Assembly (NCBI GenBank): GCA_905221605.1
Contig: CAJNDS010002849.1
Location: 111,963-121,962 of the forward strand
Direction of reading: 5' to 3'
DNA from: Symbiodinium natans
Lineage: Eukaryota; Sar; Dinophyceae; Suessiales; Symbiodiniaceae
DNA: 10,000 bases
The notes under the pieces were generated by a model. The model had not been told where the DNA came from. It searched no databases and saw only the letters and a program-made list of their open reading frames with translations. The position numbers and the translations under genes are program-made. Below, one piece after another: positions 1-7,353 of this stretch (its first letter is position 1; each line of letters opens with the position of its first letter).

Positions 1-663
1 TATTGTCTTCAGCAACTGCAAGCTCCTTGGTTGGCACGGCAGGGCGTTGGGCGGCTGGCACAAGCTTGCAAGCGCCCTGCTGAGGGGGAACAACTTGTTG
101 TTGTTGGTGCTCGGCCTTTCGTCTGACAGGTTTAACCTGTGGATGCACTTGGCTTGGGAGGCTGTGTGTTGCCCACGCCAGGCAAGGCACCCCGAATGGG
201 TCGGACCGGCACGGGGAGGGTGGGACGAGGGGCGGGACGGACCTCAGGGTAAACAGGGGCCGGACCCCGAGGTTGAAACACATTGTCGACTGGCGGTGGC
301 CTGTAGCCAAACTGAAACGGATAAACATGCTGGCCTGGCACTTGAGCACGCGGCACCCTTTGCTGTTGGTGAAACGGGGACCCCATGTTCCACACGGGCG
401 GAAAGTCCAGCTGTCCTGGAGGCGCGAACTGTGGCACAGGCGGCCAACGGGGCTGCGGAGGATAGGCACTGACCGAAAGTCTCCTGGCGGAAACGGCAGT
501 TCTTGTTGGCGCTCAGCCCTTCGGTGTCGGCGTCGCGGTCTGGATCTAGAACGAGAGCGCGAAAGTCTTCTGGGCCGCTGTTTTGGCTGGGCACTCTCTG
601 AAGGTGAAACAAATGGTCGAGGTCTGGGCGGCGGAACGCTTTCTGCCCTGGAAGGGCCAGCCA
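1..663 (-). other. GC-rich segment with Pro/Gln-rich minus-strand coding-like frames, possibly a decayed or spliced gene
   Basis: Three minus-strand frames look coding-like in succession. From 663 downward one frame is open through 244 and reads RPDLDHLFHLQRVPSQNS near its start. From 512 to 135 another is rich in Pro, Gln and Val (for example FGYRPPPVDNVFQPRGPAP). Below about 150 a third gives VKPVRRKAEHQQQQVVPPQQ and runs off the window. None has a convincing ATG. Handover between frames suits either exons or an old coding sequence with indels. It lies downstream of the PLE RT on the same strand but I cannot tie it to the element. No domain is recognised; opposite-strand frames also stay open because of GC richness, so the coding claim is weak. 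Confidence 0.2.
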
Positions 664-923
664 TCAACGCTGAAGGTCGTCCCTGCATCACTTGCCCGGG
701 AACGGCTCCAGAGTTGAAGTCATTGCTTCCACAGTAAAAATGGAAAACGTACGACATTGCAAAAAGCTGCTACAGCGTGGAAAGCTCGCAACTTGAACCA
801 AAAAGTGGCAAAGCTTTGAATTTGTTCCGTGCTGTTTTGAGGGGCGGAACAGTGCGCAACACAAAGATGCACTGATCAAAGGTGCGTTGAAAGAAGCATG
901 CAGACATCGAGTTTGTCAGTATT
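664..923. other. Non-coding stretch downstream of the RT stop
   Basis: No convincing frame on either strand. It is probably the 3' untranslated part or 3' flank of the retroelement. No poly(A) tract, hairpin or terminal repeat was recognised. Confidence 0.4.
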
Positions 924-3641
924 TTACTGCAAAACTCGCCGTGGGAAACCTTGTTGAAGGTAGAGTTCTCTAAGTTGCTGAACTTGAGCACCCCTGGAAG
1001 AGGGCGGCCACGCAAACTGTACAATGAGAGCTTTACGAGAAAAGAAACCTGAAGCTCTCGCGGACCAAGACCCTGCGCTGGAAGCGTGACGAAGTTTCCA
1101 GGGTTTGACCGGTTGCTTAAAGGTAACCGATCTGTTTGATGCTGAAATATCGAAGCCCAGAAAATGGTGATCATCAACAGTCTCAAGCTGAATACTCGGG
1201 CCGTAGAAAGAAAGGTGCTTGAGGTCTTGAAAGCATCGAAGCTCGGCCTCTTGTTCTGTACATAACAGAAGCCTGTTGTCGACATATCTACAGACGAAGA
1301 CACTGGAAGCTTGTTTTTCGAAAAAGCTGCGTGAGGCGAGTTGAAAGTTCCATTCTCGTTGCCACTGCAGCTCTCTTTGAATTACCGGGAGGCTACTAAG
1401 CACAGGACTAATTTGATTGCCTATGCAAGTGCCTCTGTGTTGGCGAAAAATGCGTCCCATAGCTTGGAACACTCCGGCTTGAAAAGATAGCTGTACAATG
1501 TCCGGAAGATCTTGAACCTGAAGGTATTTGACCTGTTTGGTCGATTTACCCTGCGGTTTGCCAGGCCATGCTGTTTCAGCACACGAGGCTTTGGTTAAAG
1601 AAACCGAAATGTCAGGAGGATATCCCAGACTGCGGTATTTGGAAATCAACAGGTTGAGGGATTGCACAATTTGCTCCCTTGGCACAGAGTTAAAGAAACC
1701 CACGAGATCATCATTGATCTCAAGCAGGCGCGCGTGAGCAGGCGTTCTTTTAACGAACTCGTGCAACCGATTCCAGATCACTGGAGTGGGTTCTAGGCCG
1801 AAAGCCCTATCCCACGCAGAAGCGGCTTTTAGCAGCTGACAGAAAGGAGTAGCGCAATATGAAATGATAGTTCGACCTTTGGCGAACTGTTTCTTGCGCT
1901 TGAGAAAAACAAATCCGTTGGGCAATTTCCCTTTGGGATTGATAGACCAGGGGTACTTCCTTTTTAAAGAACTGGGTACTTGGTTGAGCACCCACTTCTT
2001 CCATTCTTGGGGATGTCCTGACAGTGTCTCGAAGACATCAGCATCTTCCCAGGTTTGGAGCGCGGAACTGAAATAAAAGCGAGGGCAAAAAGTCATTACG
2101 TGATTTGGCACGTGGTCCTCGCAGTGTAAAACAAATTCGGAGTGCAAGATGTTGCGAATTGTTGAAACGTCTAACCAAGTGAGACGAGAATGCTCACGAA
2201 GAGCTTGACAGTGGAGCTGCCATTCCTGAAGCATAAGCTCTTGAAACTCAGCTTCGAGCATTGCGGGGAAGCAATGTTTCTTCCTCCAGCTTTGAAAAGT
2301 CTTTATGGACTGGGCCATAAACTTGTGCTTTGCCGGAAAAAAGGTTGACGAAGCACTGCCGGATCCGATATAGCTACAAGCAGGATGCAACGAATCAAGC
2401 ATCTCTAGGCCAGCGCAGACATGTCCAGAAATGAAACAATCAGCAGGGAGTCTTGACCTGTACTTCTTGCAGGGGCAAACGATCTGATCAAACGAATTCA
2501 TTTGGAGCCACGCATCCCATTGTTTCACATTGTGAAGAAAGTCTTTCAGACTTTGATGTGGCTTCTCCCGAATCTGAGAGGGAGGCAAATGAAAAGGAAC
2601 AAGCACATGCTTGAAACGAATTATCTGGGCCCGCAGCCACTTGGAAACTCTTGCCGCAAAGTGATCATCAGCAGTAAATTGCAACTGAAGACCCATAGAC
2701 CCTTTGGGCCAGGTCATATTGCGGTACTTGCAAACTCCTTTAAGGAGGGCGCGAACTTTACTCCGAAAGGGCTCTTGGATGTTCAAACTGAGCCTAACAA
2801 CCGCGTAGATTTCGTCATCCACCAGTCTTTGAGACCGGAGTGTTTTGACTTTTTCAAACGACGCGCGAGAGAAACTTGCCAAATCATACAAGGTCTCCCA
2901 TGCTCTCAATCTCGAAAGTTGAAAGCAATAGGGCTGTTCTTGCTGAAACAGCTTCTTTCGAAGCTTCAACCAAAGCCTTTTGCCAAACTTGCTGTAGGAT
3001 TGCGCGCGTCTTCTCTTAGACGGCACGAAACCTAAGGCGGAACGCCGGAGGTGGGACGTAATGAACGGAAAGTTGAGTTTTGGTTGCCATGCATCGATAA
3101 GACAATGCTCAAGCACCCAGGCTGACTTGTAGTCAGAGCATGTTGCAACTTGAAAAATGGAATAGTTTTCAATGGAGAGATTGGAAGCCCAGTAACGAAG
3201 GGCCAGCTCCGCCTGAGCTTGCTGACCAGCTACGAGCTTCTTGTACACTGACAATCTGTTCGATTCCCGACGTGGGACCGAGATACTGGTTGAACCTATA
3301 TACATCATAGTAGATGGCTGCCGATATCTTTCGATAGAGTTAAAAAGGCGCCAATCTACCATAGTTTTGATGTACACTGAGTTTGGCTTTAAAAATCTGG
3401 GCCACGTGTACATTGACGGGTGAACTTGCATTGCTCGGAGTTTTCTACGTAGGAGTTCTGCACAGGATTGCTGGTTGGAGTCAGAGAAGCAAAACAGCAA
3501 CACAAGGTGCAGCAATCCCTGGGCCCACAGCGACGGAGCTTTGGAAAACTCAGGACAATGGTGAATGAAGAAGGTACAAGCTTCCCCAAGACCACAAATG
3601 TCCTCTTTCAAACGTTGGGCCTGACTCGGAGAAATCGACAA
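924..3641 (-). CDS. GIY-YIG endonuclease / reverse transcriptase polyprotein of a Penelope-like element
   Basis: The protein would nick target DNA and reverse-transcribe the element RNA in the nucleus. Residues are numbered from the TTG at 3641. Endonuclease, about 88-192: degenerate GIY as SVYI (88-91), YIGST (114-118), Arg124 ten residues after Tyr114, Glu178, and PKLN ending at Asn190. CxC motif: Cys389-Pro-Cys391, followed by Cys402, His407 and Cys409. RT fingers: KGRTIIS (588-594). Motif A: DLVGFFNSVP with Asp645, which aligns residue for residue with the Penelope-type DVVSLFTNVP. Motif B: GTCIGNQISPVL (737-748). Motif C: RYVDN (785-789), Asp788 kept and second Asp replaced by Asn. FLGFD (827-831) follows, then a short thumb and TAA at 924-926. 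The frame is open up to 3656, and TTG is unlikely to be a eukaryotic start. The first in-frame ATG is residue 71. Readthrough from the upstream ORF in the same frame is more plausible. The PLE RT call is firm; the exact clade is inferred. Confidence 0.9.
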   Translation of the reverse strand: MSISPSQAQRLKEDICGLGEACTFFIHHCPEFSKAPSLWAQGLLHLVLLFCFSDSNQQSCAELLRRKLRAMQVHPSMYTWPRFLKPNSVYIKTMVDWRLFNSIERYRQPSTMMYIGSTSISVPRRESNRLSVYKKLVAGQQAQAELALRYWASNLSIENYSIFQVATCSDYKSAWVLEHCLIDAWQPKLNFPFITSHLRRSALGFVPSKRRRAQSYSKFGKRLWLKLRKKLFQQEQPYCFQLSRLRAWETLYDLASFSRASFEKVKTLRSQRLVDDEIYAVVRLSLNIQEPFRSKVRALLKGVCKYRNMTWPKGSMGLQLQFTADDHFAARVSKWLRAQIIRFKHVLVPFHLPPSQIREKPHQSLKDFLHNVKQWDAWLQMNSFDQIVCPCKKYRSRLPADCFISGHVCAGLEMLDSLHPACSYIGSGSASSTFFPAKHKFMAQSIKTFQSWRKKHCFPAMLEAEFQELMLQEWQLHCQALREHSRLTWLDVSTIRNILHSEFVLHCEDHVPNHVMTFCPRFYFSSALQTWEDADVFETLSGHPQEWKKWVLNQVPSSLKRKYPWSINPKGKLPNGFVFLKRKKQFAKGRTIISYCATPFCQLLKAASAWDRAFGLEPTPVIWNRLHEFVKRTPAHARLLEINDDLVGFFNSVPREQIVQSLNLLISKYRSLGYPPDISVSLTKASCAETAWPGKPQGKSTKQVKYLQVQDLPDIVQLSFQAGVFQAMGRIFRQHRGTCIGNQISPVLSSLPVIQRELQWQREWNFQLASRSFFEKQASSVFVCRYVDNRLLLCTEQEAELRCFQDLKHLSFYGPSIQLETVDDHHFLGFDISASNRSVTFKQPVKPWKLRHASSAGSWSARASGFFSRKALIVQFAWPPSSRGAQVQQLRELYLQQGFPRRVLQ

Positions 3642-3652
3642 TGCTTTGTGAG

Positions 3653-3659
3653 CTAGTCA
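3653..3659 (-). promoter_or_regulatory. Possible leaky stop: TGA CTAG between the two in-frame retroelement ORFs
   Basis: Read on the minus strand, the codons are GCG TGA CTA GCT. TGA followed by CTAG is the established stop-codon readthrough motif (UGA CUA G) of several animal and fungal genes. Here it sits exactly at the only stop between two long in-frame coding blocks. It could instead be a chance mutation (for example CGA to TGA) or a selenocysteine codon. No neighbouring Cys supports the last, and no SECIS element was identified. Confidence 0.45.
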
Positions 3660-4118
3660 CGCTGCCGAAAACTGAGCAACAGCAATAGTTGTCGAAAGAT
3701 TGCGAGTTGTCAGGCGACTCGCAAGCCTTTCGTCGAGACCAAACTTGACTGCTGCAGCAACGATGTCGGCTTTGGGAGTTCCACTCTCAAAGACCTTCTG
3801 AACAGCCAGAACATGCTTCTTCAAATTTGCGAACTGGCCTTTGAAGTTGGGCTTGGTCTTAAAAGTTTGGAGCCATTCTTCAACTTGGTTGTCCTTAGGA
3901 CCAACTGGCCTTGAATCCAGCTTGTTAACCGGTGGGCTTGACAGCAGCTTCTGGGCTTCGAGTTGCAAGAACTGTACAGCCGGCGCTGTTTCAGTCGCAG
4001 GTTTGCATTTCGCTTTGGCTTTAGGGCGAGCCGACGAGCTGTCAGGGTCATCTTGATCTGACGACCTCTTTTGAGGGGTGAGAGCCACGGTGGCTGAGCT
4101 CCCAGGCCCTGATATCTT
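3657..4118 (-). CDS. Basic N-terminal ORF of the retroelement, in frame with the RT across one TGA
   Basis: This open frame runs from just after a TAG at 4119-4121 to a TGA at 3657-3659. It contains no ATG, so it cannot be translated alone by normal eukaryotic initiation and must be entered from upstream (frameshift, splicing, or loss of frame by mutation). The first part is charged and low-complexity, with KRSSDQDDPDSSSARPKAKAKCKP-like composition suggesting an RNA-binding or nuclear-targeting tail. After that comes a helical-looking domain (VEEWLQTFKTKPNFKGQF, then LKKHVLAVQKVF). I recognise no named domain. It lies in the same frame as the RT ORF, only the TGA separating them, and coding-like composition continues on both sides. 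Role as an ORF1-like nucleic-acid-binding part of the element is inference. Confidence 0.6.
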   Translation of the reverse strand, partial: KISGPGSSATVALTPQKRSSDQDDPDSSSARPKAKAKCKPATETAPAVQFLQLEAQKLLSSPPVNKLDSRPVGPKDNQVEEWLQTFKTKPNFKGQFANLKKHVLAVQKVFESGTPKADIVAAAVKFGLDERLASRLTTRNLSTTIAVAQFSAA

Positions 4119-4416
4119 CTATGGGTCGTCCCGCCAAGGACGTTTTGCGAGACCACTCAGTCGGCTGGACAGTCCGAAAGAGTTGGTGAGACCCTTTTCC
4201 AACAGGCTGACGATCATAGAACTTGTCGTCAGACTGAAAGTGGTCAGGAAGGAGCACTTTCGGGGGGCGAACTGGTTCGGTGGGCTTCGTGGTGGCAGTC
4301 CATTGCTGAGCTTGTTGCCACGACTGTCCTTCTTGCCAAGAAGAAGAAGTGTTTGAATGCCATTCCCAAGAGGATGGCTCACTCCATTCAGATTGCTTCC
4401 ACCATGAGCTGGACAT
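4048..4416 (-). CDS. Trp/Ser/Gln-rich N-terminal ORF of the retroelement
   Basis: This 122-codon frame starts with a genuine ATG at 4414-4416, the best start for the whole element. Eight of its first 39 residues are Trp (positions 5, 6, 11, 17, 19, 27, 33, 39), set in Ser, Gln and Glu. The following part is Pro/Lys-rich (KPTEPVRPPKVLLPDHF), then basic to the TGA at 4048. It overlaps the next open frame by about 70 bp; passing from one to the other requires skipping one nucleotide. The likely crossing zone contains a CCCC run and an AAAA run (minus strand), both classic sites for one-base indels. I know no family by this head. It could be an intrinsically disordered, RNP-forming ORF1 region. 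Assignment to the element rests on strand, adjacency and compatible continuation. Confidence 0.5.
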   Translation of the reverse strand: MSSSWWKQSEWSEPSSWEWHSNTSSSWQEGQSWQQAQQWTATTKPTEPVRPPKVLLPDHFQSDDKFYDRQPVGKGSHQLFRTVQPTEWSRKTSLAGRPIEDIRAWELSHRGSHPSKEVVRSR

Positions 4417-4930
4417 GATGAAGAAAAAGGTTGTTCAATCAACTGGTACAGACTGAGCCCTGAACCCAACAGGCCTCAGACAGGCTTTGGAGACTGTTCT
4501 TTGGGAGGATGAAAAAGCAAGCCATACAACGACATAGCCTGGGCCTTTCGAGACTCAGACCTAACAGAATGCGTTGCTCACGCGGAGTACCAGTCGAGTT
4601 GGACTGATTCAGAGTCCAAAGGTTGTTTCAGACAGAGCCTGGGCCTTTCAGTATCTCAAGGCTAAGCTTCTAGACCGATCAGGGTCCATGCAGTAGGCAA
4701 CCCTACCGTAGACGGCACGTTGAACGAACAACCGTCTAGAGCACACTCGTGCAATCCTCCCTCTTCTCACGATTGTCTTAGAGGTGAAGATTTCAAAGGC
4801 AGAGCCTGCATGAACCCTCACATGAGTGTACTCTAGATATAATACGAAACAAGGGCTTGCACAGCGACCTAAACAGCATCACAAACAAGCCCTGTTCAAA
4901 TTGGCAGGTACGCTGCACTGGCCAGGTGCA
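4417..4930. other. 5' leader/flank of the retroelement, gene-free
   Basis: About 510 bp between the ORF1 ATG and the CA-rich tract. No coding-like frame is seen. An imperfect direct repeat (gacaNagcctgggcctttc) lies at 4531-4549 and 4631-4649, spaced exactly 100 bp. This is where the element's 5' UTR, promoter and any pseudo-LTR remnant would be expected (inference). Confidence 0.4.
4531..4649 (+). repeat. Imperfect 19-bp direct repeat, 100-bp spacing
   Basis: Copies at 4531-4549 and 4631-4649 share 18 of 19 bases (gacaTagcctgggcctttc and gacaGagcctgggcctttc). Sequence between and beyond the copies is not similar, so this is not a plain 100-bp tandem duplication. Confidence 0.6.
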
Positions 4931-4965
<35 letters not shown>

Positions 4966-5179
4966 CAACACACACACACACACACCTCAACACACACACA
5001 CACACACACACACACACCTCAACACACACACACACACCTCAACACACACCTCAACACACACACACACACACCTCAACACACACACACACACACCAACAAA
5101 CACACACACACACACAACCACACCCGCGCACACCAACACACCAACATCTAACACACCAACACACCAAGACACCAACACA

Positions 5180-5216
<37 letters not shown>

Positions 5217-5380
5217 AACACACCAAAACACACACACCAACACAACAACACACCCACACCCGCACACACCAACACACACCAACACACCACAACACACACA
5301 ACACAACACACACACACACACACACACACACCAACACACACACAACCACACCCGCCAACACACACCAAACCACACCCGCC

Positions 5381-5490
5381 AACACACACCAACACACACC
5401 AACACACACCAACACACACCAACACACACCAACACACACCAACACACACCAACACACACCAACACACACCAACACACACCAACACACACC
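5381..5490 (+). repeat. Eleven perfect copies of AACACACACC
   Basis: The 10-mer AACACACACC recurs without a mismatch eleven times. It is the most homogeneous part of the tract and so probably the most recently expanded. Confidence 0.95.
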
Positions 5491-5565
5491 AACACACACA
5501 CACACACACACCAACACACACCAACACACACACCAACACACACCAACACACACCAACACACGCAC

Positions 5566-5762
5566 ACCAACGCGCACCAACGCACCAACGCACCAACGCA
5601 CCAACGCGCACCAACACGCACCAAAGCACCAACGCACCAACGCACCAACGCCCACCAACGCGCACCAAAGCACCAACGCACCAACGCACCAACGCACCAA
5701 CGCACCAACGCACCAAGGCACCAACGCACCAACGCACCAACGCACCAACGCACCAACGCACC
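5566..5762 (+). repeat. 8-bp minisatellite GCACCAAC
   Basis: Mostly 8-bp units GCACCAAC, interspersed with 10-bp GCGCACCAAC and variants such as GCACCAAA and GCACCAAG. The unit appears to be derived from the neighbouring 10-mer by loss of a CA and an A-to-G change (inference). Confidence 0.9.
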
Positions 5763-5934
5763 AACACACCGACACACCAACACACCAACACACACAGCGT
5801 TCCTACGTTGCCCTTCCCTTCTGCAAGGCATCACTGCGGAAGACAGTGTTAAACAAATCGTATGTAGCGGCAATGTAGTGGTGCTGCACACATCTACACA
5901 CACTAACAAACAAAAAACAACAAACACACAAACG

Positions 5935-6258
5935 CCAACGCTCCTGTACTTGACAAATTGAATCAGGGCCAGAAGCAGCCACCGGTGGTTCTTCTTGGCC
6001 TCCAACCAGCCTCCGAGCTTTCAAGCGCATTCGTTCATCATTAGGCATCGGCCATGCCTGCAAAAGCCAGTGTTCAGCATACCCATCAAGAAAACGAGGA
6101 AGACTTCTGCAAAAACCAAACCCTAAACTTCTGAAAACTTCGAAGTCCGACAAAGAATTCTTGGGCCCCAGCTGGACATCTCCTGGGACAGGCAGATCCC
6201 CCCCCAAAAAAGAGTGGGCTCCGAGGGCTTCGGAGGAGGGGGTGGAGGCTTCGGAGTC
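5935..6258 (-). CDS. Possible exon of unknown protein
   Basis: The minus strand is open here (stop at 6259-6261) and the translation looks coding-like rather than random: mixed composition with acidic/Ser start (EASTPSSEALGAH), then LGPKNSLSDFEVF and DGYAEHWLLQAWPMPNDERM. No ATG near the start is usable. A possible donor (GTACAG) lies near 5950, after which the frame runs into the GT-rich repeat, so an exon boundary there is reasonable. The overlapping frame on the same strand reads Pro-rich (PKPPPPPPKPSEP), so the true frame upstream of about 6200 is uncertain. No domain is recognised, and a chance open frame is possible. Confidence 0.25.
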
Positions 6259-7353
6259 TCATTCGGGTTGCTGCAAAGCTCGGAGGGTTGCGGCGAAAAA
6301 AGATCCCGCTGGTCTGTATGACCTTGTGGAATGCGCCGAGCAGTTGTATTGTGATCGCTATGAACCAAGCAAGTGAAAATGAGGCGTCATCGAAGTGTCC
6401 ACGAAGGTCGCCACGAACCAACACACTTCAAGTTGGCCCACAGTTCAAAACACGGCAATTGGTCCTAGACATGCTGGAACCTCGACTTTGCTAGGACTAG
6501 GCACCCTGTACTGAATGTACTTGTAGCCGGGCCGCATTTGCATGGAGATCTGCCAGGCCCTGACAGTTGAGTAAACATGCTGGACCGCTAGATTGCGCAT
6601 TAGGGTTGCTGGAGCGATGCCGCTTGCATCATTCATACTGTACGACATATGAAGCACAAGAGAAATGAACAACATGCTTTGCACTCTGCGGGCCTGTGCC
6701 CGCGAGTGTGTGCGCGCGTACTCGAGTGCACATTTTGTGTGCACACCCCGACTCTACAGTAACCCAACGGATTCTGGACTGCACAGCATGTTGCCTTCGG
6801 AATGCAGCAAAGCACGTTGTGATTTGAAGGCAGTAGGGGCACACAGCATCTGCAGTCTACTGCAGGCAACGAAGCTACGCCTTCAAATACTGGGATATCC
6901 TACTTGGCCAGTCGGACGTACCTGCTACAACAGTCGAAATCACACTTGTCACCTTTACTGCGCGCAAGCTGCACATGGTAGCACGAGCATGTCTTGTTCT
7001 TGCTTTGCAACTCGAAACTACTCCTGACACTGTAGTGACTGTAGTGCCTATGCTACATCTGGCACTAAGCCTGGTGCCTCAACACTCCTGTGTTCGACGA
7101 TTCTGCAGCTTTGCTGTCCTATGCAATGTTGTGGTAAGGCCGGCGCACTATTGGAGCTGCATGCCGCTTCAACCGACCACTTCCCGAAACTCCTCGCTCA
7201 GTGGGGCACTTCAGTTTGTAAAGGTACCTTGAAGGCCTTAAAACCTGAAACTTAATCACCTTGGCGATTCGTTCTTGAAGATCTGAAGGTCCACAGAACT
7301 GGCGTGACCCGAAAAAGCGCATTTGCGCAAAGCGTGTCAACAGCACTTACGGG
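6259..7353. other. No supported gene
   Basis: Only short overlapping frames on both strands, none with recognisable motifs or convincing composition. No RNA gene was seen. It may be intergenic or intronic to the minus-strand fragments on either side. Confidence 0.5.

Larger units (their letters stand above)
924..4416 (-). mobile_element. Penelope-like retroelement with N-terminal GIY-YIG endonuclease (coding span)
   Basis: The minus strand carries three consecutive coding blocks ending in a reverse transcriptase. Order along the product: Trp/Ser/Gln-rich head, basic linker, GIY-YIG-like endonuclease, CxC cysteine cluster, RT. This order is known for the permuted N-terminal EN+ PLE clade (Naiad in invertebrates, Chlamys in green algae, spike mosses and slime molds); classical Penelope elements carry the nuclease at the C-terminus. 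The limits given are those of the coding blocks only. I could not see terminal pseudo-LTRs or target duplications, and the 5' end may reach the (CA)n tract at 4931. Compared with a fully intact copy, the reading path has one frame change (4048-4118) and one in-frame TGA (3657-3659). The copy is therefore either slightly decayed or uses recoding. Confidence 0.85.
4931..5796 (+). repeat. Compound microsatellite/minisatellite tract derived from (CA)n
   Basis: The 866-bp tract is almost free of G on the plus strand until its last third. Part 1 (4931-5100) is (CA)n broken by regular CTCAA interruptions. Part 2 (5100-5380) mixes (CA)n with ACCAAC blocks and a few CCCGC units. Part 3 (5381-5490) is a perfect 10-mer array, followed by more (CA)n and 10-mers. 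Part 4 (about 5566-5762) is an array of the 8-mer GCACCAAC with 10-mer GCGCACCAAC variants. The tract ends with CACCAACACAC units. Long open frames across it on both strands arise only because the repeat lacks stop codons. Alternating CA/TG is prone to Z-DNA, and the complementary strand has GG at 8-10 bp spacing. Confidence 0.97.

Noticed and set aside
47-737. Plus-strand open frames of 141 and 154 codons
   Set aside because: Arg/Gly-rich, GC-driven frames opposite the more coding-like minus strand; no domains.
770-1303. 177-codon minus-strand frame overlapping the RT C-terminus
   Set aside because: Shadow of the RT reading frame; the RT motifs C and FLG lie in the other frame over the same bases.
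2665-2671. CTGATGA hammerhead-core word on the minus strand
   Set aside because: Inside the RT coding region, without the GAAA core and stems in place; N-terminal EN+ PLEs are reported to lack canonical hammerheads.
4826-5878. Long open frames on both strands across the CA-rich tract (His/Thr/Pro or Cys/Val repeats)
   Set aside because: All frames stay open because the repeat units contain no stop codons on either strand; there is no non-repeat coding sequence to support a protein.
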